Below are positions 24,027 through 32,747 of a stretch of 64,000 nucleotides of DNA, one piece after another. The stretch comes from Desulfuromonadales bacterium (GTDB lineage Bacteria > Desulfobacterota > Desulfuromonadia > Desulfuromonadales > BM103). The stretch covers positions 1 to 64,000 of the forward strand of contig JAQYVY010000015.1 in the NCBI GenBank assembly GCA_030145195.1, in the 5' to 3' direction. Below the pieces are notes generated by a model that was given only the letters and a program-made list of their open reading frames with translations, ran no database searches and was not told the origin of the DNA. The translations under genes and the position numbers were made by a program. Numbering within the stretch: the first letter of the stretch is position 1; each line of letters begins with the position of its first letter.

Positions 24027-24811
24027 GCAACTGGCCCTCTCCGACGTAAAACCCAGACAACGCCAATCAGACCGCCAATCATCATCGGCAACGATAGCAA
24101 CTGGCCCATGGTCGCCCCACCCCAGAGAAAACCAAGATGAGCATCGGGCTGGCGAAAGAACTCTACGATAAAGCGGAACAAGCCATAGCCCAAAAAGAAG
24201 CTAAAGAAAGGTACCCCCGCTAACACCTTGCGGCGCTGTAGCAAATAGAGGATTACAAAGAGCAGCAAACCTTCAAGCAACGCTTCATAAAGTTGGCTGG
24301 GGTGTCGTGGCAGCGGACCGGCCCCAGGGAAGACCATCGCCCATGGTACATCTGTGACACGACCCCACAATTCTGCATTGATGAAGTTGCCAATCCGACC
24401 CAACCCCAGACCGATGGTGGCAGAGGTCACCACCACATCACCTGCTAGCAGCAACGGTAAGTTTCGGCGACGGCAGAAAAGTACCGAGGAAACTATGACC
24501 CCGATCAAGCCCCCATGAAAGCTCATTCCACCCTGCCACACAGCAAAAATCTCTAGCGGAGAAGCAAGGTACTGACTTGGGTTGTAGAATAAAACGTAAC
24601 CAAGGCGACCGCCGATCACAACACCGAGGACTCCCTGAAACAACAGGTCGGAGACACCATCACGATCTAAAGCCAGATCACGTAATTTCGCCAAATGGCT
24701 CATCAGCAGGTAGGCCGCTCCGAAACCGAGCAGGTACATCATCCCGTACCAGCGGATCGCCAATGGACCGACTTGGAAAATAATCGGATCAATTTTTGGA
24801 TATACCATCAT
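24023..24811 (-). CDS. lgt: Prolipoprotein diacylglyceryl transferase
   Basis: Integral inner-membrane enzyme that transfers diacylglyceryl from phosphatidylglycerol to the lipobox Cys of prolipoproteins, of which this window encodes several. Seven-TM pattern; N-terminal FQVGPLAIRWYGMMYLLGF; the Lgt signature GRIGNFINAELWGR near residues 137-150; GGMSFHGGLIG with the conserved His; C-terminal FRFIVEFFRQPDAHLGFL. 262 aa, usual length. First gene of a two-gene unit with the HAD phosphatase. Confidence 0.96.
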   Translation of the reverse strand: MMVYPKIDPIIFQVGPLAIRWYGMMYLLGFGAAYLLMSHLAKLRDLALDRDGVSDLLFQGVLGVVIGGRLGYVLFYNPSQYLASPLEIFAVWQGGMSFHGGLIGVIVSSVLFCRRRNLPLLLAGDVVVTSATIGLGLGRIGNFINAELWGRVTDVPWAMVFPGAGPLPRHPSQLYEALLEGLLLFVILYLLQRRKVLAGVPFFSFFLGYGLFRFIVEFFRQPDAHLGFLWGGATMGQLLSLPMMIGGLIGVVWVLRRRGPVA

Positions 24812-24839
24812 TTCAGTCGATGCTCTCTTGCAACTCGTT

Positions 24840-25110
24840 AAGAAGAAAAACCGGTTGAAACCTTAAAAGCATATTTAAACGCAAAGACGCACCAAAAGTA
24901 GGCGCCACGAGGCGAAGGCGCGGAGAAAGCGATAAAAAAGGGTTAAACTAATCATTGCCTTTACTACTTTTCGTGCGTTAAACAGTTTCAGCCCTTAGCT
25001 TGATCAGCGTCCATCAGCTTTAATCAGCGTCCAATTGCTTTTACGACTTAAACAAAGCAACTAAAGACTTGCTTATTCTTTGCGTCTTTGCGTCTTTGCG
25101 TTAAACGCCT
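24840..25110. repeat. Dispersed repeat with inverted ends
   Basis: Left end TTTAAACGCAAAGACGCACC, followed by AAAAGTAGGCGCCACGAGGC (inverse of the GGCGCCTACTTTT module) and GGCGCGGAGAAAGC. Centre GATCAGCGTCCATCAGCTTT. Right end TTTGCGTCTTTGCGTTAAAC. The ends are inverted copies, as in a hairpin or MITE-like unit of about 230 bp. Confidence 0.8.
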
Positions 25111-25126
25111 TTAGCCTGTTGTTTAT

Positions 25127-26083
25127 TTACAAAGCTGACAATTCGACGGAATCACCAAATAAATGCTGCAGGACTACACAAAAATCATCAGGCAGCGGTG
25201 CACGAAAAGACAACGGCTCATGCGTTGCCGGATGATCAAAAACCAGGTCTCTGGCATGCAACATCTGTCGAGGCACTGGCAACCCCAAGATTGTATCAGG
25301 GCCACCATAAAAGGTATCTCCCAGCAGGGGCAGACCGGCTTCGGAAAAATGTGCTCGAATCTGGTGAGTACGGCCGGTCAGCAGCTCAACTTCAACCAGA
25401 GTGGCAACATCGTTCGTCTGCAAAACTTTATAACGCGTCTCGGCATGTTTACCACCACGTTCGACGGAGACCGTCCGGTTGGTAGATCTGCGTTTGGCCA
25501 ACAGCGAGCAAAAAGCTCCTGACTCTTCGTCAGGACGACCAGCAACAAGGGCCCAATAGCGCTTGTCCACCTGGTGATTTCTGAAAGCCTCGGTCAATGC
25601 TTTGTGACCACGAGAATGAATCGAAAAGACCATCACACCGGAGGTATCACGGTCAAGTCTTTGGACCATACCAATACTCGGGTTAACACATCGCCGACTC
25701 TGGTCCGAAAGCAATTTCTGTAACTCAGAATAAATGGTGCCCTTATAGCGGGCAGGTGTTGGCTGTGTCGCCATGCCTGACGGTTTATTAAGCACTATCA
25801 GACATTGATCGCGATAAAGCAGCTGAGAATCATCCAGAGGTTGAGGTTCAAGTGGCTGTGCATCAACAAAAACCTCGACAGACTCACCCACAGCAACTGT
25901 TTGACTGCAGTGCCGAATGCGTCTACCAGAGAGATGAACGCCTCCAAGGTTGACCAAGCGTTTGGCAATACTACGAGAGAAACCATCCGAACAACCAGCG
26001 AGAAAAAGGTCAAGACATTGACCGGAGCTATCAGCTCCGACAGAAAAGCGATAAACGCCAGGCTTGAGTTGGTTGCTCATCAT
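25127..26083 (-). CDS. RluA-family RNA pseudouridine synthase
   Basis: 318-aa enzyme isomerising uridine to pseudouridine in rRNA or tRNA. N-terminal S4-like RNA-binding domain (RSIAKRLVNLGGVHLSGRRI, ~36-55). Catalytic motif QRLDRDTSGVMVF with Asp144; most relatives have HRLD, here Gln precedes. Further motifs: IVLNKPSGMATQP, KRYWALVAG and LLTGRTHQIRAHFSEAGLPL. The precise target (RluC, RluD or TruC-like) is not clear. Stands alone, flanked by repeats and the 6S RNA locus. Confidence 0.9.
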   Translation of the reverse strand: MMSNQLKPGVYRFSVGADSSGQCLDLFLAGCSDGFSRSIAKRLVNLGGVHLSGRRIRHCSQTVAVGESVEVFVDAQPLEPQPLDDSQLLYRDQCLIVLNKPSGMATQPTPARYKGTIYSELQKLLSDQSRRCVNPSIGMVQRLDRDTSGVMVFSIHSRGHKALTEAFRNHQVDKRYWALVAGRPDEESGAFCSLLAKRRSTNRTVSVERGGKHAETRYKVLQTNDVATLVEVELLTGRTHQIRAHFSEAGLPLLGDTFYGGPDTILGLPVPRQMLHARDLVFDHPATHEPLSFRAPLPDDFCVVLQHLFGDSVELSAL

Positions 26084-26180
26084 GTATAAATTATCGAGTA
26101 TTAATCGTTATGGAAGAGTGTTTAGCCCCCCGCGCCTGAGTTAATTCATTCACGGAACAACAGCAAAAAGGCCATTCCAG

Positions 26181-26208
26181 TTGACAGCCACGAACCCTAT
26201 GCTAGCAT
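26181..26208 (+). promoter_or_regulatory. Promoter of 6S RNA
   Basis: TTGACA (26181-26186), 16-bp spacer ending in TGC, then TAGCAT (26203-26208): a consensus -35 with an extended -10. Predicted start about 26215, some 20 nt before the mature RNA. Confidence 0.7.
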
Positions 26209-26236
26209 GAGTAATAAGTGACACCAAGAGCTCTTT

Positions 26237-26426
26237 GACAACCTCTGGAACGCGCGACAGATTTTCTTGTGTGCAGGCCAACTGAAAGATATATTACCTG
26301 AAGAATCGGGTAGTGGTGAGCAAGCCCGTACTTGAACGGGAAGCCTAAAACTCCCCTCTAAGGTATTCTCCGTATCACTCGGTCCTCTCTAAAAGGAATG
26401 AGCTGTCGGTGTTTTGGAGGTTGTTG
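26237..26426 (+). ncRNA. ssrS: 6S RNA
   Basis: About 190 nt, the expected size. The terminal stem pairs ACAACCTC (26238-26245) with GAGGTTGT (26417-26424). The most diagnostic stretch, GGTGAGCAAGCCCGTACTTG then AACGGGAAGCCTAAAACTCC (26314-26355), matches the E. coli 6S core GGTGAGCATGCTCGGTCC..GAAGCCTTAAAACTG. The middle forms an internal bubble that mimics an open promoter and sequesters the housekeeping RNA polymerase holoenzyme in slow growth. The E. coli partner gene ygfA is not adjacent. Confidence 0.88.
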
Positions 26427-26454
26427 TATTCAATCAGCAAGCAACAACCCTACA

Positions 26455-26504
26455 GATAAAACAGTTGAGGCTCCGTTAGTAAACGGAGCCTCAACTGTTT
26501 TATC
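26455..26504. terminator. Perfect 23-bp-stem bidirectional terminator (6S RNA / ihfB)
   Basis: GATAAAACAGTTGAGGCTCC.. (26455-26477) and its exact reverse complement (26482-26504) around a 4-nt loop, with A/T-rich flanks on both sides. It can end 6S RNA transcription from the left and ihfB transcription from the right. Confidence 0.9.
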
Positions 26505-26543
26505 ATTCTTTAGCTAAACGCTTAAACGAGCGAAAGAGGCCGT

Positions 26544-26825
26544 TCAGGCGACGTTAACCCTTTCGCGCAACTCTTTGCCGGTTTTAAAGAATGGCGTCTT
26601 TTTAGCGGATATTTTCACGACATCACCGCTCTTGGGGTTACGCGCCTCGCGTGCATCACGTTCACGAACAGTAAATGAACCGAAGCCTCGAATCTCTACA
26701 CGATCACCTCCAACCAGAGCCTGACCGATGCTCTCGAAGATGGAATTGACAATCAACTCAGATTCACGCTTGCTCAGAACATCATTATCAGTCGTCAATT
26801 GTTCAATCAGTTCACTTTTCGTCAT
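26544..26825 (-). CDS. ihfB: Integration host factor subunit beta
   Basis: 93-aa DNA-bending protein of the HU/IHF family. Start MTKSELIEQLTTDNDVLSKR with a perfect AGGAGG 6 nt upstream. The IHF/HU signature FGSFTVRERDAREARNPKSG and C-terminal KISAKKTPFFKTGKELRERV are complete. RNPKSGD with the proline that intercalates DNA is present. Lies downstream of sppA in the rpsA-sppA-ihfB order common in deltaproteobacteria. Confidence 0.93.
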   Translation of the reverse strand: MTKSELIEQLTTDNDVLSKRESELIVNSIFESIGQALVGGDRVEIRGFGSFTVRERDAREARNPKSGDVVKISAKKTPFFKTGKELRERVNVA

Positions 26826-26948
26826 GTCGGACCTCCTGAATATGAATTGATGGAGCAAAGGCCCCAAAAAATAATACTTGTAACCTTGCCCTAAACTTGA
26901 AACATCTCAGTTATATCAGATTGCATTATTTGCAGTGCAATAAAAAAA

Positions 26949-27839
26949 TCAATCAAATCCGGGCCAAAGAAATTGCATCCCGGTGGTACGCTGTTTTTGT
27001 AATGCATATTGTAGATGGTTGAGTGATTCCTCGATAAACAAGTCAATGAAACGAGGCTTTTCGCTTTCGGGATAAACAACCTTTGGCTCGCCTTCAATCC
27101 CACCGAGTTCAGCAGCACGCCGGATCGCGACGTCAAGGTTGCCCATAGTATCTACCAGCCCCATCGCCATCGCCTGACGACCGGTAAAAATACGCCCATC
27201 AGCCAAACTCCGGACAATTGTTTCGTCGAGTTCCCGCCCAATTGATACCGATGCAACAAACTGGCTATGAACATCATCAATCAAGGATTGGAGCAGAGCG
27301 CGTTCAGTATTGGTCATTGGCCGTGTCGGCGAGCCAATATCCTTGTGCTGTCCACTTTTGATCACTTGGCTGCTCAATCCGATTTTATCAAGCAAATCCT
27401 GAAAATTGGTAAACTCCATGATGACGCCGATGCTACCGGTAATCGTCCCAGGGTTTGCCACAATCTCGCGGGCCGGAGCAGCGATGTAATAACCACCAGA
27501 GGCGGCCACGGAGCCCATGGAAACAACGACCGGTTTCTCCGCATCAACGAGTTTGACCTCATCGTGAATTTCCTGTGATGGACCAACACCTCCACCTGGA
27601 GAATCGACCCGAAGGACAATCGCTTTGATGCTGTCGTCATCCTGGAAATCATGGAGTTGCGAGATGATCTGCCTGGAATCAGCTATGACGCCATAGACTT
27701 CTATAACACCGACCTTGTCGCCAAGGGCAAAGCCGGTCGGACGCCCCATAAAACTGGCGACAGCAATAACCAACGCCAGGAAAAAGACGAAGACACCTGC
27801 TAACAGGGCCGAAGCAAGTAGAAACGGACGTTTCTTCAT
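26949..27839 (-). CDS. sppA: Signal peptide peptidase SppA
   Basis: Membrane-anchored serine protease that clears cleaved signal peptides. Start MKKRPFLLASALLAGVFVFF (ATG at 27839; a TTG at 27848 would add three residues). One N-terminal TM. Catalytic Ser114 in SVAASGGYYIAAP and Lys166 in SGQHKDIGSPTRPMT form the Ser/Lys dyad; the IKAIVLRVDSPGGGV motif is also present. 296 aa, the short (single-domain) form. Only a few bases separate the start from a strong terminator-like hairpin (27847-27885). Confidence 0.93.
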   Translation of the reverse strand: MKKRPFLLASALLAGVFVFFLALVIAVASFMGRPTGFALGDKVGVIEVYGVIADSRQIISQLHDFQDDDSIKAIVLRVDSPGGGVGPSQEIHDEVKLVDAEKPVVVSMGSVAASGGYYIAAPAREIVANPGTITGSIGVIMEFTNFQDLLDKIGLSSQVIKSGQHKDIGSPTRPMTNTERALLQSLIDDVHSQFVASVSIGRELDETIVRSLADGRIFTGRQAMAMGLVDTMGNLDVAIRRAAELGGIEGEPKVVYPESEKPRFIDLFIEESLNHLQYALQKQRTTGMQFLWPGFD

Positions 27840-27846
27840 GGTTTCC

Positions 27847-27885
27847 AAAAAAAAGCGCGTTTCTGGACTAGTCCAGAAACGCGCT
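27847..27885 (-). terminator. 32-bp perfect palindrome with T-run between rpsA and sppA
   Basis: AGCGCGTTTCTGGACT and its reverse complement (27854-27885), followed on the minus strand by a run of T through 27847. The T-run ends about 8 nt before the sppA ATG, overlapping the place where its ribosome site must be. Confidence 0.85.
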
Positions 27886-27903
27886 ATACATTAGGTGTAA
27901 AAG

Positions 27904-29697
27904 CTACTCAGCAGAGTCCTCGTCGTTGCGACCCATTGCCCCTTGCAAGAGATCTCCGAAGTTGGAAGTTGCTTGTTTCTGAGCTCCGAGGAACTCTTGA
28001 ACTTGAGCTTTTTCCTTATGGTGAGTCAACTGCTTAATCGAAAGTGCAATCTTTCGGTCAACGTTGTCGACATTCAGCACGACAGCTTCGAGTTCATCAC
28101 CGACGTTGGCAAAATCTTTAGGCGTCTCGACTTTTTCCTGACTCAGTTCAGAGACATGAATCAAGCCTTCGATACCTTCCTCAATTTCAAGGAAGACACC
28201 AAAATCTGTGACCGAGGTTGCCTTGCCGCGAACGATGGTGCCCGGAGCGTACTTGGTTGGGATCGCCTCCCAGGGATCGGCAAGCAACTGCTTGAGTCCG
28301 AGAGAGAAACGCTCGTTGTCCCGATCAATATTCAGCACCACAGCCTTAACCGTATCGCCTTTCTTGAATATTTCAGACGGATGCTTGACACGCTTGGTCC
28401 AGGAGAGATCCGAGATATGAACCAGGCCATCAATACCTTCGTCAACACCAACGAACACACCAAAGTCGGTGATATTCTTGACTTGGCCTTCGATGACGGT
28501 ACCGACCGGGAACTTCTCGCCAATCACTTCCCAAGGGTTCGGCTCAACCTGCTTGAGGCCAAGCGAGATGCGTCTATTTGGGATATCAAGAGCCAACACC
28601 ACGGTTTCAACTTCATCACCAACCGTCAGCAACTTGTTGGGGTGTTTGATGCGCTTAGTCCAGCTCATTTCTGAGACATGAATCAGACCTTCTACGCCAT
28701 CTTCGAGCTCAACGAACGCGCCATAATCAGTCAAACTGACCACTTTGCCCTGAACGCGGTTGCCAACAGGATAGCCGCTTTCGACTTGCAGCCATGGATC
28801 TGGCGTAATTTGCTTCAGCCCAAGGGAGACACGTTCGCGCTCACGGTCATACTTGAGAATTTTAACATTAATTTTCTCACCAACTGAAAGGACGTCGGAG
28901 GGGTGATTGACGCGGCCCCAGGACATATCGGTGATATGCAACAGACCGTCAATACCACCGAGATCAATGAATGAACCGTAGTCGGTAAGGTTTTTAACAA
29001 TACCCTCAATCTCCTGCCCTTCAGCAAGAGTTTCAAGTGTATCGGAACGCATATTTTCACGTTGTTCTTCGAGCAGAACGCGTCGTGACAATACAATATT
29101 ACCGCGCCGCTTGTTCAGCTTGATGATCTTGAAGTCGAAGGTTGCACCGAGCAGCTTTTCGAGATTACGAACCGGTCGCAGATCAACTTGGGAACCGGGC
29201 AGAAAAGCGTTTATGCCAATATCGACTGTCAGGCCACCTTTGATGCGACCAACGATCCGGCCTTCAACCACCGCGCCTTCTTCAAGAGAGCCCCAAATCT
29301 TCTGGCGATCAGCTTTCTCTTTGGAAAGAGAGATAAGACCACTCTCGTTTTCGCGTCGCTCGAACAGAACGTCGATTTCATCGCCAACGTTAACGTTGAT
29401 TTTGCCTTCTTCGTCCTTAAACTCGGCAAGAGGGATAACCCCTTCCGACTTGTAGCCGACATCGACAACAACGTGGTCACCAGTGACCTGTACAATAGTT
29501 CCAACAACAACATCGCCAACATTCAGCTCTTGCATGCTGCTTTCGAACATCTCTTCAAAAGACTGTTCCATGTCCATGTCCGGATCCATTTCCTGATCCA
29601 TGTCCATGTCCGGATCCATTTCCTGATCCATGTCCATGTCCTGATCCACGTCCAGTCCTTCTGTTTCTTCACTTGTTTTGTCGTTACTTTCCACCAT
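27904..29697 (-). CDS. rpsA: 30S ribosomal protein S1
   Basis: 597-aa mRNA-binding ribosomal protein with six S1 (OB-fold) repeats, e.g. VGDVVVGTIVQVTGDHVVVDVGYKSEGVIP, GLLHITDMSWGRVNHPSDVL and GLIHVSELSQEKVETPKDFA. Start MVESNDKTSEETEGLDVDQD, with AGGGGG 10 nt upstream. The N-terminus carries an unusual acidic Met/Asp repeat (D-Q-E-M-D-P-D-M-D-M, twice plus a partial copy) before the normal SFEEMFESSMQEL leader helix; it is encoded by an in-frame 30-bp tandem repeat at 29569-29640. Lies between ispH and sppA. Confidence 0.96.
   Translation of the reverse strand: MVESNDKTSEETEGLDVDQDMDMDQEMDPDMDMDQEMDPDMDMEQSFEEMFESSMQELNVGDVVVGTIVQVTGDHVVVDVGYKSEGVIPLAEFKDEEGKINVNVGDEIDVLFERRENESGLISLSKEKADRQKIWGSLEEGAVVEGRIVGRIKGGLTVDIGINAFLPGSQVDLRPVRNLEKLLGATFDFKIIKLNKRRGNIVLSRRVLLEEQRENMRSDTLETLAEGQEIEGIVKNLTDYGSFIDLGGIDGLLHITDMSWGRVNHPSDVLSVGEKINVKILKYDRERERVSLGLKQITPDPWLQVESGYPVGNRVQGKVVSLTDYGAFVELEDGVEGLIHVSEMSWTKRIKHPNKLLTVGDEVETVVLALDIPNRRISLGLKQVEPNPWEVIGEKFPVGTVIEGQVKNITDFGVFVGVDEGIDGLVHISDLSWTKRVKHPSEIFKKGDTVKAVVLNIDRDNERFSLGLKQLLADPWEAIPTKYAPGTIVRGKATSVTDFGVFLEIEEGIEGLIHVSELSQEKVETPKDFANVGDELEAVVLNVDNVDRKIALSIKQLTHHKEKAQVQEFLGAQKQATSNFGDLLQGAMGRNDEDSAE
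29569..29640. repeat. 30-bp in-frame tandem repeat within rpsA
   Basis: Two perfect copies (29569-29598 and 29599-29628) and a 12-bp partial third copy. Each unit encodes ten residues, DQEMDPDMDM. Perfect identity at the DNA level indicates recent duplication. Confidence 0.95.
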
Positions 29698-29796
29698 TAA
29701 CAGCTTACCCCCTAACAAATTCCACCGTAAAAACGGTGGTATGGCTCTAGGCCATGGTCGCCGAAGATAGCATAGGCAAAATGAAAACTCAAACTT

Positions 29797-30642
29797 TTAT
29801 TTTCCTAGCTCGGCGACCCTTGAAACAACCTCGTCAATCAACCAGCGCGGCGTGGAAGCACCTGCGGTCACACCAACCCGCTGCACCTTATCAAACCATT
29901 CTGGCTTGAGTTCTTCCGCCGTCTCTACATGCCAGGTGTGCGGCTGAATTTCACCGCAAATTCGCGCAAGTCGCGTGGTGTTAGCGCTGGCATGGCCACC
30001 GATCACAAACATCAGATCAACCGTCCGAGCGATCTCTCTGGCCTCATTCTGACGTAATGAGGTAGCATCGCAGATCGTATTGTAAACACGAAGTTCCTGG
30101 CTCTTGGCCAGGCAGATATTAACTATCTGACTAAAATTCTCAAAGACCTGGGTGGTCTGGGCGACAATGCCAACCTTTTTCATGCGCGGTAAAGCCTCGG
30201 CCTGTACCGCATCGACAACAACATGAACCGTGGCAGCATTCGCGTAAGAGACGATACCCTGCACTTCGGGATGTGCCATCTCGCCAACAATCACAACGGT
30301 GTAACCGTCGCGACTGAGTCGGCTGGCGTATTCCTGAGCTTTTTTAACAAACGGACAGGTGGCATCGACAACGGAAAGATCACGAGCCAAAATCTGGTTC
30401 ATCTCTTCAAAAGTGACACCATGAGAACGTATGATCACCGAACCGGGAGGAATTTCATCAACCTTGGACACGACCTGTACGCCCTGCTCTGCGAGTTTTC
30501 TAACAACTTGCGGCGAATGAATAACCGGGCCAAGAGAACAAATCTCCTCATTTTCCGCTGCAGCATCAAACGCCATATGGGTGGCTCGTTCGACACCGAA
30601 ACAAAAACCGGAGCTTTTGGCTACGATAACTTCCACCTTCAA
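29797..30642 (-). CDS. ispH: 4-hydroxy-3-methylbut-2-enyl diphosphate reductase
   Basis: Last enzyme of the MEP isoprenoid pathway, reducing HMBPP to IPP and DMAPP with an iron-sulphur cluster. The three cluster cysteines are Cys14 (SSGFCFGVERA), Cys96 (VDATCPFVKKA) and Cys191 (ICDATSLRQNEA). 281 aa, normal. The start is a TTG overlapping the cmk stop as TTGA, suggesting coupled translation. Fusion or neighbourhood of IspH with S1 and Cmk is common in Clostridia and deltaproteobacteria. Confidence 0.95.
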   Translation of the reverse strand: MKVEVIVAKSSGFCFGVERATHMAFDAAAENEEICSLGPVIHSPQVVRKLAEQGVQVVSKVDEIPPGSVIIRSHGVTFEEMNQILARDLSVVDATCPFVKKAQEYASRLSRDGYTVVIVGEMAHPEVQGIVSYANAATVHVVVDAVQAEALPRMKKVGIVAQTTQVFENFSQIVNICLAKSQELRVYNTICDATSLRQNEAREIARTVDLMFVIGGHASANTTRLARICGEIQPHTWHVETAEELKPEWFDKVQRVGVTAGASTPRWLIDEVVSRVAELGK

Positions 30643-31331
30643 GCCCCCGCTGAATCTGACGTTTGATGACGAGCGGCGACAACTTCCAGCATACGCATCA
30701 GCGCCTGGGATATATCCAGATCACCAGTGTCAATGACTACAGCATCTTCAGCCTGCCGCAACGGTGAGGTCGAACGATTCATGTCAGCAGCATCACGCGC
30801 CTCAACCTCTGCAACCGTACGCGCAAGGCTGGATCCCATACCTTTGGCCTGTAGTTCCAAAAATCGTCTTTGACCACGCACATGCGCTGAAGCTTTAAGA
30901 AAAAGCTTAACCTCGGCCTGAGGAAAAACCACCGTTCCTATATCTCGGCCCTCCAGAACCACTCCGCCACCGGAGCCAAGTTCACGTTGACGCTGAACCA
31001 TCGCCTGCCGCACTTCGGGACAAGCAGCCACCCGCGCGGTCATTAAGCTAATTTCCGGTGTGCGAATTTGCGCAGAGACATCCTCGCCATTGAGAAGCAC
31101 GCGTTCAGATGCGCCATCACGAGCAAATTCAATCACAATATCCTTGCAGAGTTTCGCGAGTTCCGAACGATCATCAATGTTGAGGCCCTGACGTTCCGCA
31201 GCAAAAGCCACCGTACGATACATGGCCCCTGTATCCAGATTGACATAACCCAGTTCGTCAGCCAGAAGCTTGCTCAGTGTGCTCTTGCCGACCCCGGACG
31301 GGCCATCAATGGCGATAATTAATTTATTCAT
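30639..31331 (-). CDS. cmk: Cytidylate kinase
   Basis: Phosphorylates CMP/dCMP to the diphosphates with ATP. P-loop IAIDGPSGVGKST at residues ~6-18, LGYVNLDTGAMYRTVA substrate segment, EGRDIGTVVFPQAEVKLFL and C-terminal DAVVIDTGDLDISQ. 230 aa. Sits between aroA and ispH in a leftward run. Confidence 0.95.
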   Translation of the reverse strand: MNKLIIAIDGPSGVGKSTLSKLLADELGYVNLDTGAMYRTVAFAAERQGLNIDDRSELAKLCKDIVIEFARDGASERVLLNGEDVSAQIRTPEISLMTARVAACPEVRQAMVQRQRELGSGGGVVLEGRDIGTVVFPQAEVKLFLKASAHVRGQRRFLELQAKGMGSSLARTVAEVEARDAADMNRSTSPLRQAEDAVVIDTGDLDISQALMRMLEVVAARHQTSDSAGA

Positions 31332-31425
31332 AAAAACTCGTAACTGGTTATTTGAGACTTGCGACTTTAAGGTCTGCGACGGGCACCAATCGGTTGCTGT
31401 CCGTTAATCGCTTGCAACCGGCTCC

Positions 31426-32736
31426 TCACCCCTCACCAGCCCCTTCGAGAATCTGCCAGAAATTCGGAAAAGAGGTTTCCGTGCAAGCGGTGTCCTCGAT
31501 AGAGACTGGACCGTCAGCTGAGAGTGCAGCGACAGCCAAACTCATCGCGATCCGATGGTCGCCACAGGAGGACACCTTGCCGCCTTTAAGTTGCTCGACT
31601 CCCTTGATCACCATACCGTCACGGCGGGCTTCCACTTGAGCACCGAGTTTACCGAGTTCACTCACCATCGCCGCGATCCGATCCGTCTCTTTGACGCGCA
31701 GTTCTTCCGCGTCACGGATGATTGTCGTACCTTCTGCCAGAGCAGCGGCAACACTAACCACCGGGAACTCGTCTATAGCGCGCGGGACCACATCACCACC
31801 GATTTCAATCCCCTTGAGTCGGCTGTAACGGACCAGAACATCAGCCACCGGCTCACCCGATTGTTCACGGAGATCGAGCAGTTCAATCTGACCGCCCATG
31901 GCAGTAAGAATATCGATGATGCCACTACGAGTCGGGTTAATACCGACGTTGCGAATTAGTAGTTCCGCTCCGGGAGTCACCAGCCCAGCAACCATGAAGA
32001 ACGCAGCCGACGAGATATCACCAGGGATAAGCACCTCTTGAGCCGCCAGGTGAGGGCGACCGACCAGACTGACGCCGCCGGTGAAGGGTCTGACCTCGGC
32101 ACCGAAATAAGCCAACATCCGCTCGCTGTGATCGCGAGAGAGATGTGGCTCTGTGACCGTGGTTTGACCTTCAACAGACAACCCGGCCAACAGTATCGCC
32201 GACTTAACCTGGGCACTGGCGACCGGAGAAGCGTAGGTCGTCGGTCGCAGGTCCGTACCTTGAATTGCCAGAGGTGCACGTTCGCCGCCATCGCGCCCCC
32301 AGATACGGGCACCCATGGCGTTCAAAGGCGTAAACACCCGTTTCATCGGCCGCCGACGCAGGTACTGGTCTCCGGTCAGAACTGAGAAAAAGCTTTGTCC
32401 GGCCAGCAGGCCGCTCATCAAGCGCATAGTCGTTCCGGAGTTACCGCAGTCAAGTACATTGCCGGGTTCCGAAAGACCGTCAAGCCCCTTGCCATCGATT
32501 TCAAGTTCGGTCTGGCCCGTCTGGCGAATGTCAATCCCCATCGACTCGAAAGCCTTCCAGGTTGAGAGGTTGTCTTCGCCCATCAGGAAACCGCTCACTC
32601 TGGTGGTCCCTTCTGCCAGGGAGCCGAGCATGATCGAGCGGTGAGATATCGACTTGTCACCAGGAACAAAGATTTCTCCCCGCAATGATTTCACCGGTTT
32701 AATAATTCTGGTTTCTAATTTATGCTCACTCATCAC
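31426..32736 (-). CDS. aroA: 3-phosphoshikimate 1-carboxyvinyltransferase (EPSP synthase)
   Basis: Sixth step of the shikimate pathway: shikimate-3-phosphate plus PEP to EPSP. Motifs FVPGDKSISHRSIMLGSLAEG, LDCGNSGTTMRLMSGLLAGQ, LRVKETDRIAAMVSELGKLG and CGDHRIAMSLAVAAL are all present. The first ATG codons are adjacent (MMSEH), only 9 bp after the tyrA stop. The PGDKSISHR / GNSGTTMR forms are those of the bacterial class with FLMGEDN. 436 aa. Confidence 0.96.
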   Translation of the reverse strand: MMSEHKLETRIIKPVKSLRGEIFVPGDKSISHRSIMLGSLAEGTTRVSGFLMGEDNLSTWKAFESMGIDIRQTGQTELEIDGKGLDGLSEPGNVLDCGNSGTTMRLMSGLLAGQSFFSVLTGDQYLRRRPMKRVFTPLNAMGARIWGRDGGERAPLAIQGTDLRPTTYASPVASAQVKSAILLAGLSVEGQTTVTEPHLSRDHSERMLAYFGAEVRPFTGGVSLVGRPHLAAQEVLIPGDISSAAFFMVAGLVTPGAELLIRNVGINPTRSGIIDILTAMGGQIELLDLREQSGEPVADVLVRYSRLKGIEIGGDVVPRAIDEFPVVSVAAALAEGTTIIRDAEELRVKETDRIAAMVSELGKLGAQVEARRDGMVIKGVEQLKGGKVSSCGDHRIAMSLAVAALSADGPVSIEDTACTETSFPNFWQILEGAGEG

Positions 32737-32747
32737 TCAGCACTGCC

